64,000 nucleotides of DNA from the NCBI GenBank assembly GCA_013397435.1, contig VZRG01000761.1, positions 115,492 to 179,491 of the forward strand, in the 5' to 3' direction. The notes under the pieces were generated by a model that was not told the DNA's origin, made no database searches, and worked only from the letters and a program-made list of their open reading frames with translations. Of this stretch, positions 39,101 through 52,309 are shown piece by piece. The translations under genes and the position numbers were made by a program. Origin of the DNA: Erythrocercus mccallii. Taxonomy: Eukaryota; Chordata; Aves; Passeriformes; Dicruridae. Every line of letters begins with the position of its first letter. The first letter of the stretch is position 1.

Positions 39101-42100
39101 ACCTGGTAGGCAGAAAGAATCAGAAGAAACAACACCAAATATACAGATGTAGAGTCAGATCAAAACACGGGAAGCTCTGCTTCATGCTCAACAGCTTCCC
39201 CCTTTGTCATGCCAAAGGCAGGGGGAGGGAACAGATCTGTATTTGAATCTAAATTTGCTGTTTGGAATTAAATCAGCCTTCCCCTGCAGAAGAGGGGGCA
39301 GCATAGCAAACCCTTGTGCACAGAAGCACTGCAAACACTTTGTCACCTTAGTGGCACCTCTGTGCATTTATCCTGGTTCCTGTGTTACCCTCAGCCTTTA
39401 TTTCTACTTGGGAAATCAGCCGGCTTTTACCCACACTCCTCTGAGACCCTGCATAAGTCATTTAAGCCTCCTGATTTAATTTTTTTTCCTCCTGTTATGC
39501 CAAAACTCCCTCCTCCAAAAGATGCTGTCAGTGTGTGTATGGCAACTTCCCGGCAAGTCTGGTAGAGGCCTCTTGGGGGACTGATGGGCAGGAGACGGCT
39601 CAGGCAGCTTTGCACAGGCAAAATAATGGTATGTCTAGACAGGAGAAATGCTGAAGCAACATTCCCAGCAACAGTGGTGATGCCAGATAGCAGAGCATGG
39701 CCAGCCCTGGGTATCAAAGGCCCTTTCTGTGAGTCACTCACTCTGGTGCAGGCATCTGCCTTTCCCAGCACTTTGGTTTGGCCAGGAAGGAGCCTGTGTG
39801 TTGGCTGCCCCATCGAGGGAAGCTCTTTATTCCCAGTGTGGCTCGCGCTGATGAGCTTGGTGTGTGCTGGCAGCAGTGCACTTTTCCTGCATGTGAAGGT
39901 TAGGAGGGGAGGGGCTGTTAAGAAACTATGCAATGGTTTCAGTACCACATAGCTATGGTAATATTTTAATTCTTATAAAATAATGTACTTGGCAGAGGTG
40001 GCCTCAGAGAGGACTGATAACGCCTGCAGTGTGGTAAGGCATGTGTTGGGGGCTTTTTCCTATCCTTATGACTCATAGAAAGACTGTAAAAACCATATCT
40101 AAATTTTCACACTCTTCAATGTATGGCTTTTACTGTCAATATCCTTTGATCATCCACATAACTCTTACATTCTTGTTAGCATCTTTGATGTTTGCCTTTG
40201 TATACTAACAAACAAAAGCTGAAGTCTACTGATTGCATCACTATGTTTTAAAAGGCATTGAACAAGTAAATGCTCTAGAGCTGTGATAATTTAAAATTGC
40301 TATTGTGCAAGTTAGCTTTGTACGTGCATTACACTAACATGAATTTACTTTATATAGGTCAGCTCTGTCATTGTTGAAATGCATCCATGTCAGATTGCTG
40401 AGGCATCTCCCAGAACATAAGAGTGCCCTGTACATAAAATGTGTATGGAGCATGTAGAGTATTCAGTGTTAGACATGCAAGTTTAACCCTCATCTTCTCT
40501 AACCCAAGCCAGCCAGTATTCAGAAAAAAGCGGGTGTGCCTTTGGGCACAAAAGGTTTCCTTTTTTGTAGTCTGCAGCAGGAGTGGTAAATTCTAAAGGA
40601 AAATGTAAGGTGAGTGGGAGCACTCCACTGATGAGCTCTGCAAGTAATCAAACATCTCTGCAGTAACAGGTAGCTGATACCAACAGTGTGGAGAGCACAT
40701 TAGCAAGGCAATGCTGTGACAAAAGAGCAGTCTCCTAAGGAGGCAGGGTCTGTTTCTGGTCTGGAAATGCAGTAAAAAGTAGCCTTCTGCATTGGCTAAA
40801 AGCAGATTGTGAGAAACAGAGGCAGCCCAGAGAGACACCTCTGCTACTTCCCTCCCCTGTTCTGTTCAGTAGGGAGGTACACAGCCTTCACCTGGTTTTG
40901 AGAAGTAGGAGATCCCTTTTTAGCAATTCTAGGCTTTAGCAGGCAGTGCTGCAGTTGTTAGTAAGAAATAGCAATTGGGGACCAGCCATGCTACCAAGGG
41001 CTGATAAGAAGCAGATTTTTTTGTAAATGGGGAGAATCAAAGTTGCTGCATATTCTTTCTGGTTTTATGTCCTGTTGTCGTGCATAGTGACACCTTTCTT
41101 TCTGTCACCCTGTCTGCCTATAGAGATGGAGCAGGAGAACGTGAATGTGTTCTCACTTCTCAAAGGCTTAAAATGCAAAGGTTAGGGAGGAAGCATTGCT
41201 GCTGACATGGCTTTCTGTAATGAGAAACTGAGGCTAGAGTAAGAGAACAGAGGTCATGCCCAAATGCTTGTGTGGTGGTGGTGCTGGTGAAGACTCAGTG
41301 CAGGGAACATTAAATGGCACAGGAGGATCATGCTGCCACAGGACCCCTGGCTAAGACAGCCAGTCAGTTCATGGCCAGGATCTTTCACTCCCATGAGAAA
41401 TCAGGGTGTACCACATGTCTGGAAGCTGCAGGGATGTTTTATGCTGTGGATCTGGTCTGGGCAGTAAAGTGCCATGGTCACACACTGCCTAGAGTCAGAG
41501 ACCATCTGCCTCCTTGAGTACCAGTCCTTGGGGGCTATTGCTCCCTGCCTAGCTGCATTGTTTCTTCCTATGAAGAACCCACGGGAGGAGAAGTAAGGAA
41601 TAGAGACTGGTTTGTTTCAGAGATTAGTTTCTATTTTGCATGAAAATCTTCATATTTTTGAAAAAACCCAAACCTCATTCCCCCTCCCCTTTTCAAATGA
41701 CCACCAGATTCTATTGCTTTAGAGGAAGTTTGCATTTTTTAACAATTCCATACTTTGAAATTAACTTTATATTCAAATAACCCCTTCCTCACTCAGGAAC
41801 TCTTGAATTTTTGAAAACTAAAGAGAGCACAAGGGTGTTGACAAGTGCATGCCTTCAAAACAGTCCCAGTGGTGCAGATTTGGAAGCATTTATGTTTGAT
41901 AATTCTTCTGCTGAACTATTTTATAACTTCAAGTTCAAAATACTTCCCTGACTCTGTTCTAAAAATGAAATTTAGGCACTTAAATCATAAATCATTAGCA
42001 GAAAAAATTCACACTGGTAATGTATAAGCCCTTTTGAGAGTATGACTCCATGTCTTTGGCAGCAAGTCCATAGGCCCTGCATGTCAGACAACAAAGCAGC

Positions 42101-43395
42101 TTTTGCTAACAAGAAAATCCCTTCAACTTTGATAATTAAACCGCCGTGACACCCTACAAGTCATGTGCTCTTTACAGCAGCCTGTCATCAAAGCTCAACA
42201 TCTTATTCAGGTCCCACACTGGTAGAACAGTTGCCTACGCAAACCAGAAGCTGCTCAGGCACTCCTCCAGAAAGAGCAGAGAGTGACAAATTTCTTTGGT
42301 GTCCCATCTCATGCAACAAAATCGAAGAAGAGTTTTAAAGTGGTACTCAGAAACAAGCAAAAATAATTGGTGTAGCAGTTAGGTGACCTACCTAATTACA
42401 CAGTAACCAGGTAATGCCTTTGTACCTACACAGGGGAGAGGAGTTAAATACAGATCCTGATCTGGATTCTTCAACAGGAGAGCATGCTTGTTTGGTTGGT
42501 TTCTGCAGGAGAAGGGGAAAACTGCACAGTCAGGCAACTGCAAATATGTCAAGTTGTAACTCTGAGTGTGCCCTGCACTAAGCCTGCCTCTAGAAATGTT
42601 TAGATTTTTTTTTGCCTAGACCTGGATCTCTGCTGTTGCAGAGCTGGTAGACAGGAATATAACCTGCAGGAGACATTGTTCTGGAGAGGCAGCCCAATGC
42701 TTGGCTGTCCCCTACAGAACAGGGGAGACATTTCTACCCTGTCTGCAGCCTTCCTAAAGGTGAGTTGGAACACCTCACCACATCACAGACTACAGCACCT
42801 ACACAGAGTGTTATGATAATGTTCTTTTACCTGTGCATCCTTGTCTACTTTCCTACGTGCCACATGGTGGATGTGTCTTATTCAGATTCCTTTTCTAGTT
42901 GTCCAGGAGCTTCTTTTACTTTCACATATTTATCTTAGGGGTGAGAAGAAAAAATAAAAAAAGGCATAAATGATCTGATACTTCTCCTGTATTTGTAATA
43001 TATGCTTGGCCTGGGGTCTTCTTCTTTTTCCAAACTTGGTGCTGAGTGGATGACATACATATATATAATTTAAAGCATGTAGTTACTGATTGAGGTATGA
43101 GTTGGTTATTGAGCATTGATATTTAGTGGATTCTTTTCCCCACTGTACAGACTACTCCCATTAAAGAGTCCCTGAAACAGTTTGCTCCACAGAGCAGTCA
43201 TGGAACAGCCTTAAAGAGAGTGTTTCAAAGTCTTATCTGTTCATCAGGCATATAATTCACTCTTTTTCTGTGTCATGGATTTTGCTGATCAAAACCACCA
43301 GCAAAAATTTGTTTCAGGCAGCTTTGTAGCCTTCACATCCCCTCATCTCGTGTCATTTGCTTGTTCCTGGTGCACAGTATCAGATTTTTAACAAT
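36185..43395. other. unique non-coding stretch
   Basis: No gene is recognised. GC-richer patches at 37.4-37.6, 38.0-38.7 and 39.3-39.95 kb hold overlapping frames on both strands. The longest is 173 codons on the minus strand (39427-39948); it starts with GTG and has no domain. These patches could belong to an unseen transcript, but I see no conserved protein, splice pattern or promoter to support one. A T-rich run is near 42607-42614. Confidence 0.55.
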
Positions 43396-44185
43396 AATAG
43401 AATCATAGACTATTTTGTGTTCTAAAAGACTTTTAAAGATAATCTAGCCCACCCTCCCTGCAGTCATTAAGGACATCTTCAAATAGATCAGGTTGCTCAC
43501 AGCCCTGCAGCACCATCCAACCTGACCTTGAATGCTTCGAGGGTGGGACACCTACCACCTCTCTAGGCAACCTGTGCTGGCATTCCACTACCCTTATTGT
43601 AAAAAAAAAGTCTAGTCTGAATCTTTCTAAATTATTGAAAGGTCACAATAGGATCTTCTTCAAGCCTTTTCCTCTCCAGGTGGGGCAAACCCAACTCTTT
43701 CAGCTATTCTTCACGAGAGAGGTGTTCTGCGTTTTGATGGGTTCTGTGGCTTCCTCTAGACTTGCTTGTCACCAGTAGAGGGGCAGAATCACCTCCCTTG
43801 ACCGGATGGCCATACTTCTTTTAATGCAACCCAGGGCACACGTGGCTTTTTGGCACATTTGGCTTTTTGAGCTGCAAGCATGCATTGTCACCTCATGTGC
43901 ATCTCTCCGCCACTGACGCATCCATCCCTTGCTAAGTTCAGCTCCAGCCATGCTTTGTCCTTCCTGACCCAATCCCTACACAATCAGGCAGTGTCCCTAT
44001 ATACTTCCCAGGATACCTGTCTCTGCTTCCACCGCCTGTGCATTTCCTTCTTGTCCTTCAGTTTGACTAGCAGGTTTCAACTAATCCATTCGGGTCCCTT
44101 GTCATCCTTTCTTGATTTCTTACACCTGGGCATCGCTAACTCTTGCACTCTGTGTAGCTCCCTGAGGCCAAGGGGACAGGCCTGC
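43396..44185 (-). mobile_element. CR1 LINE fragment (5'-truncated, avian type)
   Basis: Read on the minus strand, the 3' end lies at 43396, where the plus strand starts aatagaatcatag, the complement of the CR1 terminal repeat. Going up, the plus strand carries the usual antisense CR1 text: 'gacatcttcaaatagatcag', 'ccaacctgaccttgaatg', 'caacctgtgctggcattcc', 'gaggggcagaatcacctccc', then 'ggatacctgtctctgcttcc' and 'tttccttcttgtccttcag'. About 790 bp remain of a ~4.5-kb element, with no intact reverse transcriptase. An internal deletion seems to lie near 43765-43772, and a small duplication of 'tggcttttt' lies at 43841-43868. Frames here, including a 104-codon plus-strand one (43880-44194), are antisense repeat sequence. 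It is dead and moderately old. Confidence 0.9.
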
Positions 44186-46608
44186 ACAGGGTGACTGCCA
44201 GGGTGCTGTCTGATCCCGCCTAGTTACTGCCATGTTGATGGAGCAGGGGGAAGCTCAGTTCCTGCTCTCTGCAGCACCAGGGAGACTCTTAAGATGGTTG
44301 TAAATAAATTGTTGTGATCACCTGATTTTAAGTATGACATTTTAATATTGAGTATATGTTGAATAATCAACCTACAAGCATACAAATAATAATGAATTAC
44401 TAGTTTACAAATGTTGGCTGATTATTAAACAATTATTAATTAGTAAACAGAGAAAGTATTATTCAAGTGTAACATGTGAAATTGAAGATGCTTTTTGACC
44501 ATTCTCCCACTGAAAAGTGCCTTCATTTCCAGGGAGGGAAGAACCAGTTCAGTCCTGGGTTCATCTGCAGAGAGTGAGGGCAGCTAGGCCAGTGGTGCTG
44601 CTTCGCAAATTGCTGAGCAGGAGCCACGCATGGGCTGGGACACATCACTCCTGTTAACAACTGTCACAGTTATACATTGTTGAAATACAGACTAATGAGT
44701 TAATGGACCATCTGATCTTTGTCTAGAAAAGCCATGTGGACACAACCTATGACAAGAGTTCACCATCTTGTTTTTGATCCTGGTGGTAAACACCTTTTCG
44801 TAAGTAAAACACCCTCTGTTTTTGCGTATTCTTGTTATTAATATTGTGGTTGTTATTGTGCATTTCTTATTCTGTTGCTTTGTGCTTTCAGGAAATTATC
44901 TCAACTCCATATTCTTCGCTTTTCTCTCTCCCTTACCTAGAGGGGTGGAATAAGATGTTAAATTTCCTGCTAGTATTACTTCGCCATAGTGAGCAGAAGC
45001 TGAAGGAACATCAGTAACCTCAGTAGCTAGAAAAATAGTGAGTTTCAGATAGAGAAACATTTCTCATTATTTCCAGATCTTCTCTCATTCTGCTGCTCCT
45101 TCGGGGCTGTGGCAATAAGGACCAGTTTGATTTCTGGTATTCACAGTCAGGGAGCATTTGTGCAGGAAGGAGCATGAGCCATTTTTTGCAATGAATACAT
45201 AAAGACATACCGGTTCAGAAATTGCTTTCACCATTTGCTCATCCAGCAGGCTGCTGTGCCACTTGGACCTGGTGAACCTTTTCAGCCCCACAACTACTCC
45301 TATGTAGCTGTTTGTGCTTAGCACAGAGCTGTTTTCTAACAGGCCTGCTTTTCTTAGCTGTTTTTCTGAAATAAAGGTAGTTTGGGATTTTTCTGCTTTT
45401 CCTTAGCACACACAGCTGCAGCATTTAGTGTTTGTATGGGCTATGTAGGTTGCAGTCATGCCATGAAGTCCCACTCTAGACCCAGACCCTGGGCATCCAC
45501 TAATCCTCTTACCAAAGTTAATATCCCCTGTGCTTCCATGATAAGCAAGAGTGAATAGAAATTCTCAGTCTGCTTTATATCTTGAAGTTCAGGACAGAAA
45601 TTAACATACATGTATTATGAGCTATACTTATATAATAACAATATTGTTTTTAACTAGAAAAATGTCCGTGCCATTTTCCTCCTATAATAGTATCTGCATT
45701 TAATTCTGCTTTTAACTTTCCATGGAGGCAGACATCCTTTGATGCTAATTCATGAACGCTCAGTGAATTCCCGTCACTCCTAATCCCTCAGCCTCTCATT
45801 CTTTATAAAATGTCTTAATGCCTTCAACAAGGCCCATTAGCACTGGAAACATGGGTTTCCTTGGCCCCCAGCTGTATTAAAAGGAAGCAAAAGTGAGGGC
45901 CTGTTTATAGGATAATCTTGTCCGCCATCTAATCCTCTTTCATTTGGGTTTATTTCCTGTTGGGTTTTTTTACCTCTTAAATAATTGCATTCTGGCACCA
46001 GCCATTCAGAGCACATTTCTCTGACTCAGCCTGACACCTGTAATGCCACCCCCTGGTGCAGTTCAGACTTTCTACTCAGTACCCATCACTACTGTTGGTC
46101 CTCGTGCAGGCAGGTAGAAGCAGCACATCTCTGTTATGGGAGGGAAGGCTGCTCATCTGCCAAGTTTGGTTACTTCCAACACAAATGCAGCCCCTCTTCC
46201 CATTTCTTCCTGTACTTTCTCTTTGGTTTAGGCTTGTACAAGGGATTTTTAATTGCTGATGGTTCATGTTACGTGTGGTTTACAAGCAACTCTTGTGTTC
46301 CAAGTAGGAATAAAATGATGCACTGTTAACTTTTTTTCAGTTGAATAAGGGAAAATTCAGCTATGATGCCAACTTAGATGCTACCAGTTAAAAACAAGTG
46401 GTTTCAAATGAACTTTAAAAGTCAGAGCTGGCATGTAAAAATCAGCCTTTCCTTCCAGATATAAAGCAAACAGAACCAAGCCAGACTTTCAGACTTTGCG
46501 TACTAAGTATGTGGTTCTTATTCTGTAAAACATCATTACCTTCAGTCAAGACAGGAATTTATAAGTGCTTACAGTTGCAGTTGTGGACCCTCTTAAATGT
46601 CTAGTCTG
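44186..46608. other. unique non-coding stretch
   Basis: No gene, RNA or repeat recognised. Frames up to 114 codons (45985-46329) have no known domain. AT-rich around 44300-44460. Confidence 0.6.
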
Positions 46609-46626
46609 GTGCTGATTAATCAGCAC
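46609..46626. repeat. 18-bp perfect palindrome
   Basis: gtgctgattaatcagcac is its own reverse complement. It contains TGCTGA and TCAGCA, the half-sites bound by Maf proteins, but separated by TTAA rather than the single base or two of a normal Maf element. The ATTAAT centre also suits homeodomain dimers. Function is unknown; a palindrome of this length is uncommon but not impossible by chance. Confidence 0.85.
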
Positions 46627-46816
46627 TGATTGCTCTTACTTTTAAGGAAAAAACCCCAACAACCTCTCTCCTCTGCTGAGAGTTGTGATAATTCATTGAT
46701 TTCAAGGGCAGAATGGACTACTGACTTGCTTATCCTATTCCATTAATCAAGGACCATTGTATTTTGCTAATTTCCTATTTTCCTCATGGTTTTGTTGAGT
46801 AGTTAATTATCCTTAG

Positions 46817-46935
46817 TTAAAAAAAAAGAAAACAACCGAAAGCAACAAACCAAACAAGCCCACAATTACAAACAAACAAAACATAAATAGATAATTATAT
46901 AATAAGTATTATAATATTATATAATAGATATTATC
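46817..46935. repeat. A-rich and AT-rich low-complexity tract
   Basis: A run of nine A residues opens an A/C-rich stretch with aaacaaac-type words, followed by an AT-only stretch (ataattatataataagtatt and similar) to about 46935. No element ends are visible. Confidence 0.7.
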
Positions 46936-49900
46936 TGGCTTTGGCATCAAGATTTTTTCCTATTACATCTTTTTTTACTGGTATCCAATCCTCTTGGTGA
47001 AGATTCACATGAGCCCATTCCCATTCTGTGTCAGGAGAACGTACAACAGCCATTGTTCCATGACAGTCATTATAGGAGTGGGATAATGTCATTTTGATTG
47101 CGTTTGGCCTTTGTTAAAAACCTTTGTTTTAGCAAAGGATGCTCAGATATAGGTTCTCTGTGCTGCAAAACAGAAGTATGTGTCTCCACAGTGGATTAAC
47201 CAGCACTAGAGTCACACTTGCCAAGGTAGAAGTCTCCCTCTATGCTCTTCATAGAGCAAAAACCTTGGTTTCTAAACCTGATGCAAGAAATCTTGGTCCT
47301 CCTAAGGTTTTGTCTCTAGGCAGAGGGAATCCAACTGGATTTTTAATCCATGCACCAAATTATCACAAAGTCTGAAGGTTGCTAGGCTTGCTGATGCAGC
47401 AGTAACTCTCAGTTTTGATGTTTGAATGGGATGCAGAGAGCTTTGGGCTTTGAAATTCTTCCTAAATTTCAATGATTTTGCATACTGAATTTTCTAATGG
47501 TCATTTGGAATGTAACAACTTATTACAAATTAATATCCACACATCATATAAGTATTTCAATGAGGGAATTAGCGATTGCTGTGGTTGGAGTGTTTAAACA
47601 TCTGATAAATCAAGTGGGTTTCCAACTTCAAAACAGCACTTTTCTAGATTGACACTCATTAGCAAACATACACTGCCAATGGTTAGCGCTTAATCACTAC
47701 CAGTCGTTAACACTACTTATTCAAACAATTAGTCTTTAACAATTTTATTCTAAATTAGCCATGACTGTGAATGAGGCTGTGTAGCTAACCCTGATCCAGC
47801 TCTCTGTGCTTTCCATGGCTGAAATCCTTGAGATCAGATTCAAGAGCTCTTCCAGAAGGGAAGCTGGAAGAGAAGTTAATGATGTCCTTCTTCCCTGTTT
47901 TGCCTTATTATCCCTTCATTTTTTATGCTTCTTAGCTCTCCCCCAAAAGTGAAGGGATGGGAAACCTACCTCCCAGCACTGTTCATCCTATTTTTAGGAT
48001 CCAAGTCTCCCTCTTTCCCCATTGCAGTTCCTTGCAATTTAGACACTTCTGCTCAGCTGCACTACGAAGTCTCACCATGCTGATGGTTTTACTGGTGGTA
48101 CTGTGGCAGGAAACACTCGCACACCATGCCAGTCAGGCCAGTTTAGTGTGTTTATTTTTGTGTTGAAGGCAAACAAATATTGATTTTATTTTTCTTTGAA
48201 TACTTGTAATTTACACTTCAAACAGGCCCTGTCTTTCCTACAAGCTCTTTTGGTAGAATTTGGATGGTCATGTTTTAGTTATTTAATATATAAGTGCACA
48301 CTGGAATAGAAACTTCTCCCTCAATAACTAAGGCAGGGGAACTTGACATCTTCAGAGGGTGGGAAAATTTATCCCATTCGTGTAAAAGCATAGATTAGGG
48401 CAAGATGTATCTTGCACTAAACTCCTTTGAGACTCTAGGGATGCAGTTGATGTGGTGGTTTTATGTGAGTACAGCTCAGCAAGACTGGGATTCTGCACTG
48501 ATTTTTCCCAAGCTCATGCTGTCTGAAAGCTGAAATGAAGCTGTCACTGAAGGAGCACACCAGGTAAGGTGACTGCATATCCTATCTCCTGAAGTATGAC
48601 ATGATTTAAAATCAAAGCTGATACTTTTGAAGGGTCCAGGATTTTGCCAACTCTGTGTCAGGCTGCAAACAGCTAAGATTTTCACCTTTGTCACACTAGA
48701 TTTAATATATCTGGGAAAACAGGCAATCTGATAATGTATTGCTGCTATTGACTTAAAGGAAGATGCAGGAGGCATGCTCTCCTCACAGCGATCTCCTGGG
48801 GAGCTCAGTATTTGACTACAAAAGCTGTGAGTTCTTTTATCCGGGCACACTTGATTTTAGAGGTGAAATGCAGAGCACCAGCCTTGCTGTACATCTCACC
48901 CTCAGTGAGTTTTACAGCTCTGCCGTTCCATGCTTTGCTTGCCCAAATGAGACTGTTCCCTGCCTGAAATAAGGCATCAGTAGCTGAAGACTAAATTGCC
49001 CAAATACCAAATTTCTCTCCTGTCCACCAAGTGGCCCCTTTGCAGCACTACAAAATTGCTCCTGTTGGGGCTTTGGGCCAGCAGCTCTGTGGCTTCCTGT
49101 AGCTTCCTTGGTGTTACAGTCACTTAGGTACCAAGTGGATGACAACCTCTCTTGCCTCTGTAGGTCAAAAAAACAATATTTTAATTTTGTTTTTTACTGG
49201 GATAGTATGTCTTTTTCTTATATGGTGATGGGTTTTTGTACAACGAAGGGATGAATGGTAGTTGGTTTTTTTTTAGGGTTCAAAGATTCAAAAGATTCAA
49301 ACAATAATGGCCTGACATGAAACTTAATGACAAAAAGTATTAGTGTAAAACTGAAGTGATCTGAGCCTGCAAGCACCCTCTGGGTATTTTTTTTAAATGG
49401 AATACAATGCTGTTGTTCTCAGTCACGAAGCTGTAACATGTGGCAAGGGCTCTGTCAGTGTGGAAGGCCTTTGTAAGTGTTTCCCTGAGAGCTGTTATCT
49501 GAGGAAAAATTCTGAGCCAGTATGAATAAATAATGTGATGATAAGTTTGTTCTTCACTCTACAGTGAAGAAACCTTAGGTGACCAGCTGGAAACCAGTGG
49601 CCTTTCAAGAGTGTGTTGATGCCCAGAGCAGAGTCAAAATTGTTTCTTCTACTGCACTACTGTAAGTACGCAATGCTAAAACCACCAATAGTAAATCAGA
49701 ATGAAACGTGGCATAGATAGTATGAAAGTGTCAGACAAGTTCTCTTTCTAATGCTAAACCCATCTGTATTGTAGTGCTGCTCCAATGAAAAGCACCAGTG
49801 GAGGGATGAGTCTAGACAGAAGGGAGTGAGCTGTCCTGACACTAATGGCAGCCAGTGCAGAGCTATGACCTGTAACACATCCTTTGGGTGTCAAAGTTGA

Positions 49901-50239
49901 AATACTTTCCTAAAGTACGCTAAGTGAGCTTTTAAACAGCCTTCTTCCCTTTGTGGTACGTGGCATTTTTAGGGAAAGTTCTGACAACCTGATGCTAGGA
50001 TCTCTACCAGCTAAGGGGAAATACAGAAAGAAAAAGGTGTTGTGGAGTTTTTAAGAAATGTTATTGGCATGTGCATTAGCTTCTGACAGCCTAGTTCTCT
50101 GGTTGGGGGCACTCTGGCAGCCAAGGGCTATTACTACCTTTGCCACTGACCAGTGATAAGGGCTGAGCAAGTTGGGTCCCCTCTCTGTGTTCTTGGTTCT
50201 TGAGCTTTATATCCACCAAGTCATTTCAGAACCCTTCAG
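46936..50239. other. unique non-coding stretch
   Basis: No gene or named repeat. The 124-codon minus-strand frame at 48476-48850 and others have no domain. An 8-base-unit repeat (aagattca-like) is near 49278-49299. A 22-base inverted repeat ttcttcact/agtgaagaa at 49551-49572 is within chance expectation. Confidence 0.55.
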
Positions 50240-50261
50240 TGCTGACTCCCAGGAGTCAGCA
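50240..50261. repeat. 22-bp inverted repeat with two half Maf/AP-1 sites
   Basis: tgctgactcc and ggagtcagca are perfect 10-base arms around a 2-base spacer. Each arm contains the TGCTGACTC half of a Maf/AP-1-type recognition element in opposite orientation. Whether it is bound by anything is unknown. Confidence 0.6.
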
Positions 50262-50459
50262 GTCACTCTGTTTATGTCTTGTATAATGAGAGGCTGCGGT
50301 TGCTTGGACCTTTAGGCTCATTGCAAAGCCATTAACAAAATCCAAGTTCATCCGACTACTCTGGACTTCAGCTTTGTCACCATCATTTCTGAAATAGCAG
50401 TCAGGGGATCCCTCTGACTGTTTCTTCCAAATTACTTGCTAATGCAATGCAGTAGTTGA

Positions 50460-50600
50460 GCACATTTCCAATTAAATGCAGCTATTTTATAAAACAATGT
50501 TTAAGTTGCTGGCCTAAATTACTCCTTAATTAGGTCATTTTTTCCTAATTGATTAAAAATAGGATTTCAAATTAAAACAGAGAAATTGAGTAACATCACA
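50460..50600. promoter_or_regulatory. candidate conserved non-coding element, homeodomain/MEF2-like sites
   Basis: Packed sites: ccaattaaatg, ctattttata (MEF2-like), ccttaattaggtca, cctaattgattaaaaatagg (two TAAT cores and a MEF2-like half) and caaattaaaac. This density with G/C-containing boundaries is more suggestive than plain AT-rich DNA. It is inference from motif content only. Confidence 0.25.
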
Positions 50601-52309
50601 CAAATGATATTATTCAAATCTGAAATGAAAAAAAATCATGAAAAAGAAAAGAACCATTATATTGAATTGCAGATCAGCTGTAGCTAGGACTTTTGGGATT
50701 GTTCTCTAGAAAATCTATTATTTTCTGTCTTTGAAATTAGGGCAAGGATGCAATCAAATAAAAAAGTTTAAAGCCCAGAAGAAAAAAAAAAACATTACAA
50801 AGCAGCTGATCAAATATGAAATTATTATTATATAATGTTTGTAGTATGATAATACCTAGAGACCCAGACTAAGGCCCCAGAGAATTTGCAATTAAAGTCA
50901 ACAAGACAGAGGATGAGGTAAAAAACCAGAGATCAGCTTCCAAAACCTGCGAGAAAAGTTGGAGGTAGCTTGTGTCTCTGATAGGTCACAGCTTCGTGCT
51001 GTTGTGTCTACCAAAGAATGCTCCAGCACAGAAATCTGGTAATGGAAAGACTCCAAAATACTCACCCTAAATGATGCTCTGTACTCTAAAATAAAACACT
51101 GTAGCCCAATCTCTAGTAACTTTAGCTCTTGTCAGTGTCATAAACAACCAAAGCCACAAAGAAAACTCAAATATCTGATGAGGCTTTTCAGAGACACTTT
51201 CCAGTGTGGTGCTTCAGGGGTTTTTTGGTGAAAGAAAAAAACCACAGGCTGTCTGACTGGGCTATATAAAATTTAATACACCTACACTGATTTCTGTAAC
51301 ACTAGGCAATTTTGGTATATCAGTGTTAAAGTGTATTGACTTTGGTGAAGAGCTGTCAGATAGTTCATTCTCTCTCTTTGCTACTGCCACCCTGATTTAT
51401 TCGAGATGAGAAATCAGTACCTGATTTAAGCTCAGTTCTAGCAGTTTAGTTGATGTTTCACAGCATCATTTCCTTAGCAGAGCAGAAATGCAGACTGTGT
51501 GCTCCTGATTTTCTTCTCTTCCGAAAAGCTCTCTCCTGGCTGTGTCTCCAGTCAGTATCCAGCAGAATTTATGTAGGCTGGTTGCTTTCATGGCCAGATT
51601 AACTCTCCATCTCTGCTGTACTTGTGATTTGGCTTCAACCAAATTAGTCTTGTGCGTCAACATTGTGTCCATCTGTTCCTGTCCCCTTAAACTTGTTATC
51701 TTCTACTGTTACTATCTTATGGCTTTTCATTTTTTCAACCTCCATGGTGTACAGAACCACTCTAGGCAATTTTCTGCCAATGTTTTTACCTGGTCATGCT
51801 ATGTCAACTAATGCAGAGTAATGCTCCAAGAGCTGTAGTGTGGAATATGTGCTGCAGAAGGGCTTGGGCTCAGCTTGAGTAAACACACCCAAATGCCTCA
51901 TCTGCCAAGGCAACAGATTTTTTGGGTCAAACCAAAGCTCCCTTTCACACGAGTAGGCGACACCAAGGCAAAGAGAATAAGTGCATAGCAATATCCTTGC
52001 AGCCTCTAGGGATCCACATCTTGGAGGTCTCTTGACTTAGCTGTGACATCTTCCTTTCATAGGCTTGAGCTGTTGTCCTGTATGAGTTTGTACAATTACA
52101 CTTTGCACCCATGTGAATTGACGGTGTACTGGGGAACATGCTGAGCTTTCTCAACAGTGTGTGGCAAGTAGTTCTTGGGTTCAAATATGCAGTGTATGTA
52201 AAAATATCGGTCTGTTTATTTCTAATGTGAATGCTGAACATGGAATGTAGCAGCCTCTGGTTCTTGTATTCTGAGAAACACCAAATAATAACCATTTTAT
52301 TCCCCTACT
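50601..52309. other. unique non-coding stretch
   Basis: A 9-10 A run near 50782-50791; otherwise nothing recognised. Frames of 89 (51542-51811, plus) and 116 codons (51945-52295, minus) show no known domain. Confidence 0.55.

Noticed and set aside
39427..39948. 173-codon minus-strand open frame overlapping a 122-codon plus-strand frame
   Set aside because: Non-ATG start (GTG), no recognisable domain, and both strands are open together, as expected of GC-richer chance sequence.
43755..43790. CTCF-like ccagtagaggggcag
   Set aside because: It lies inside CR1 sequence and is off the consensus by one inserted G.
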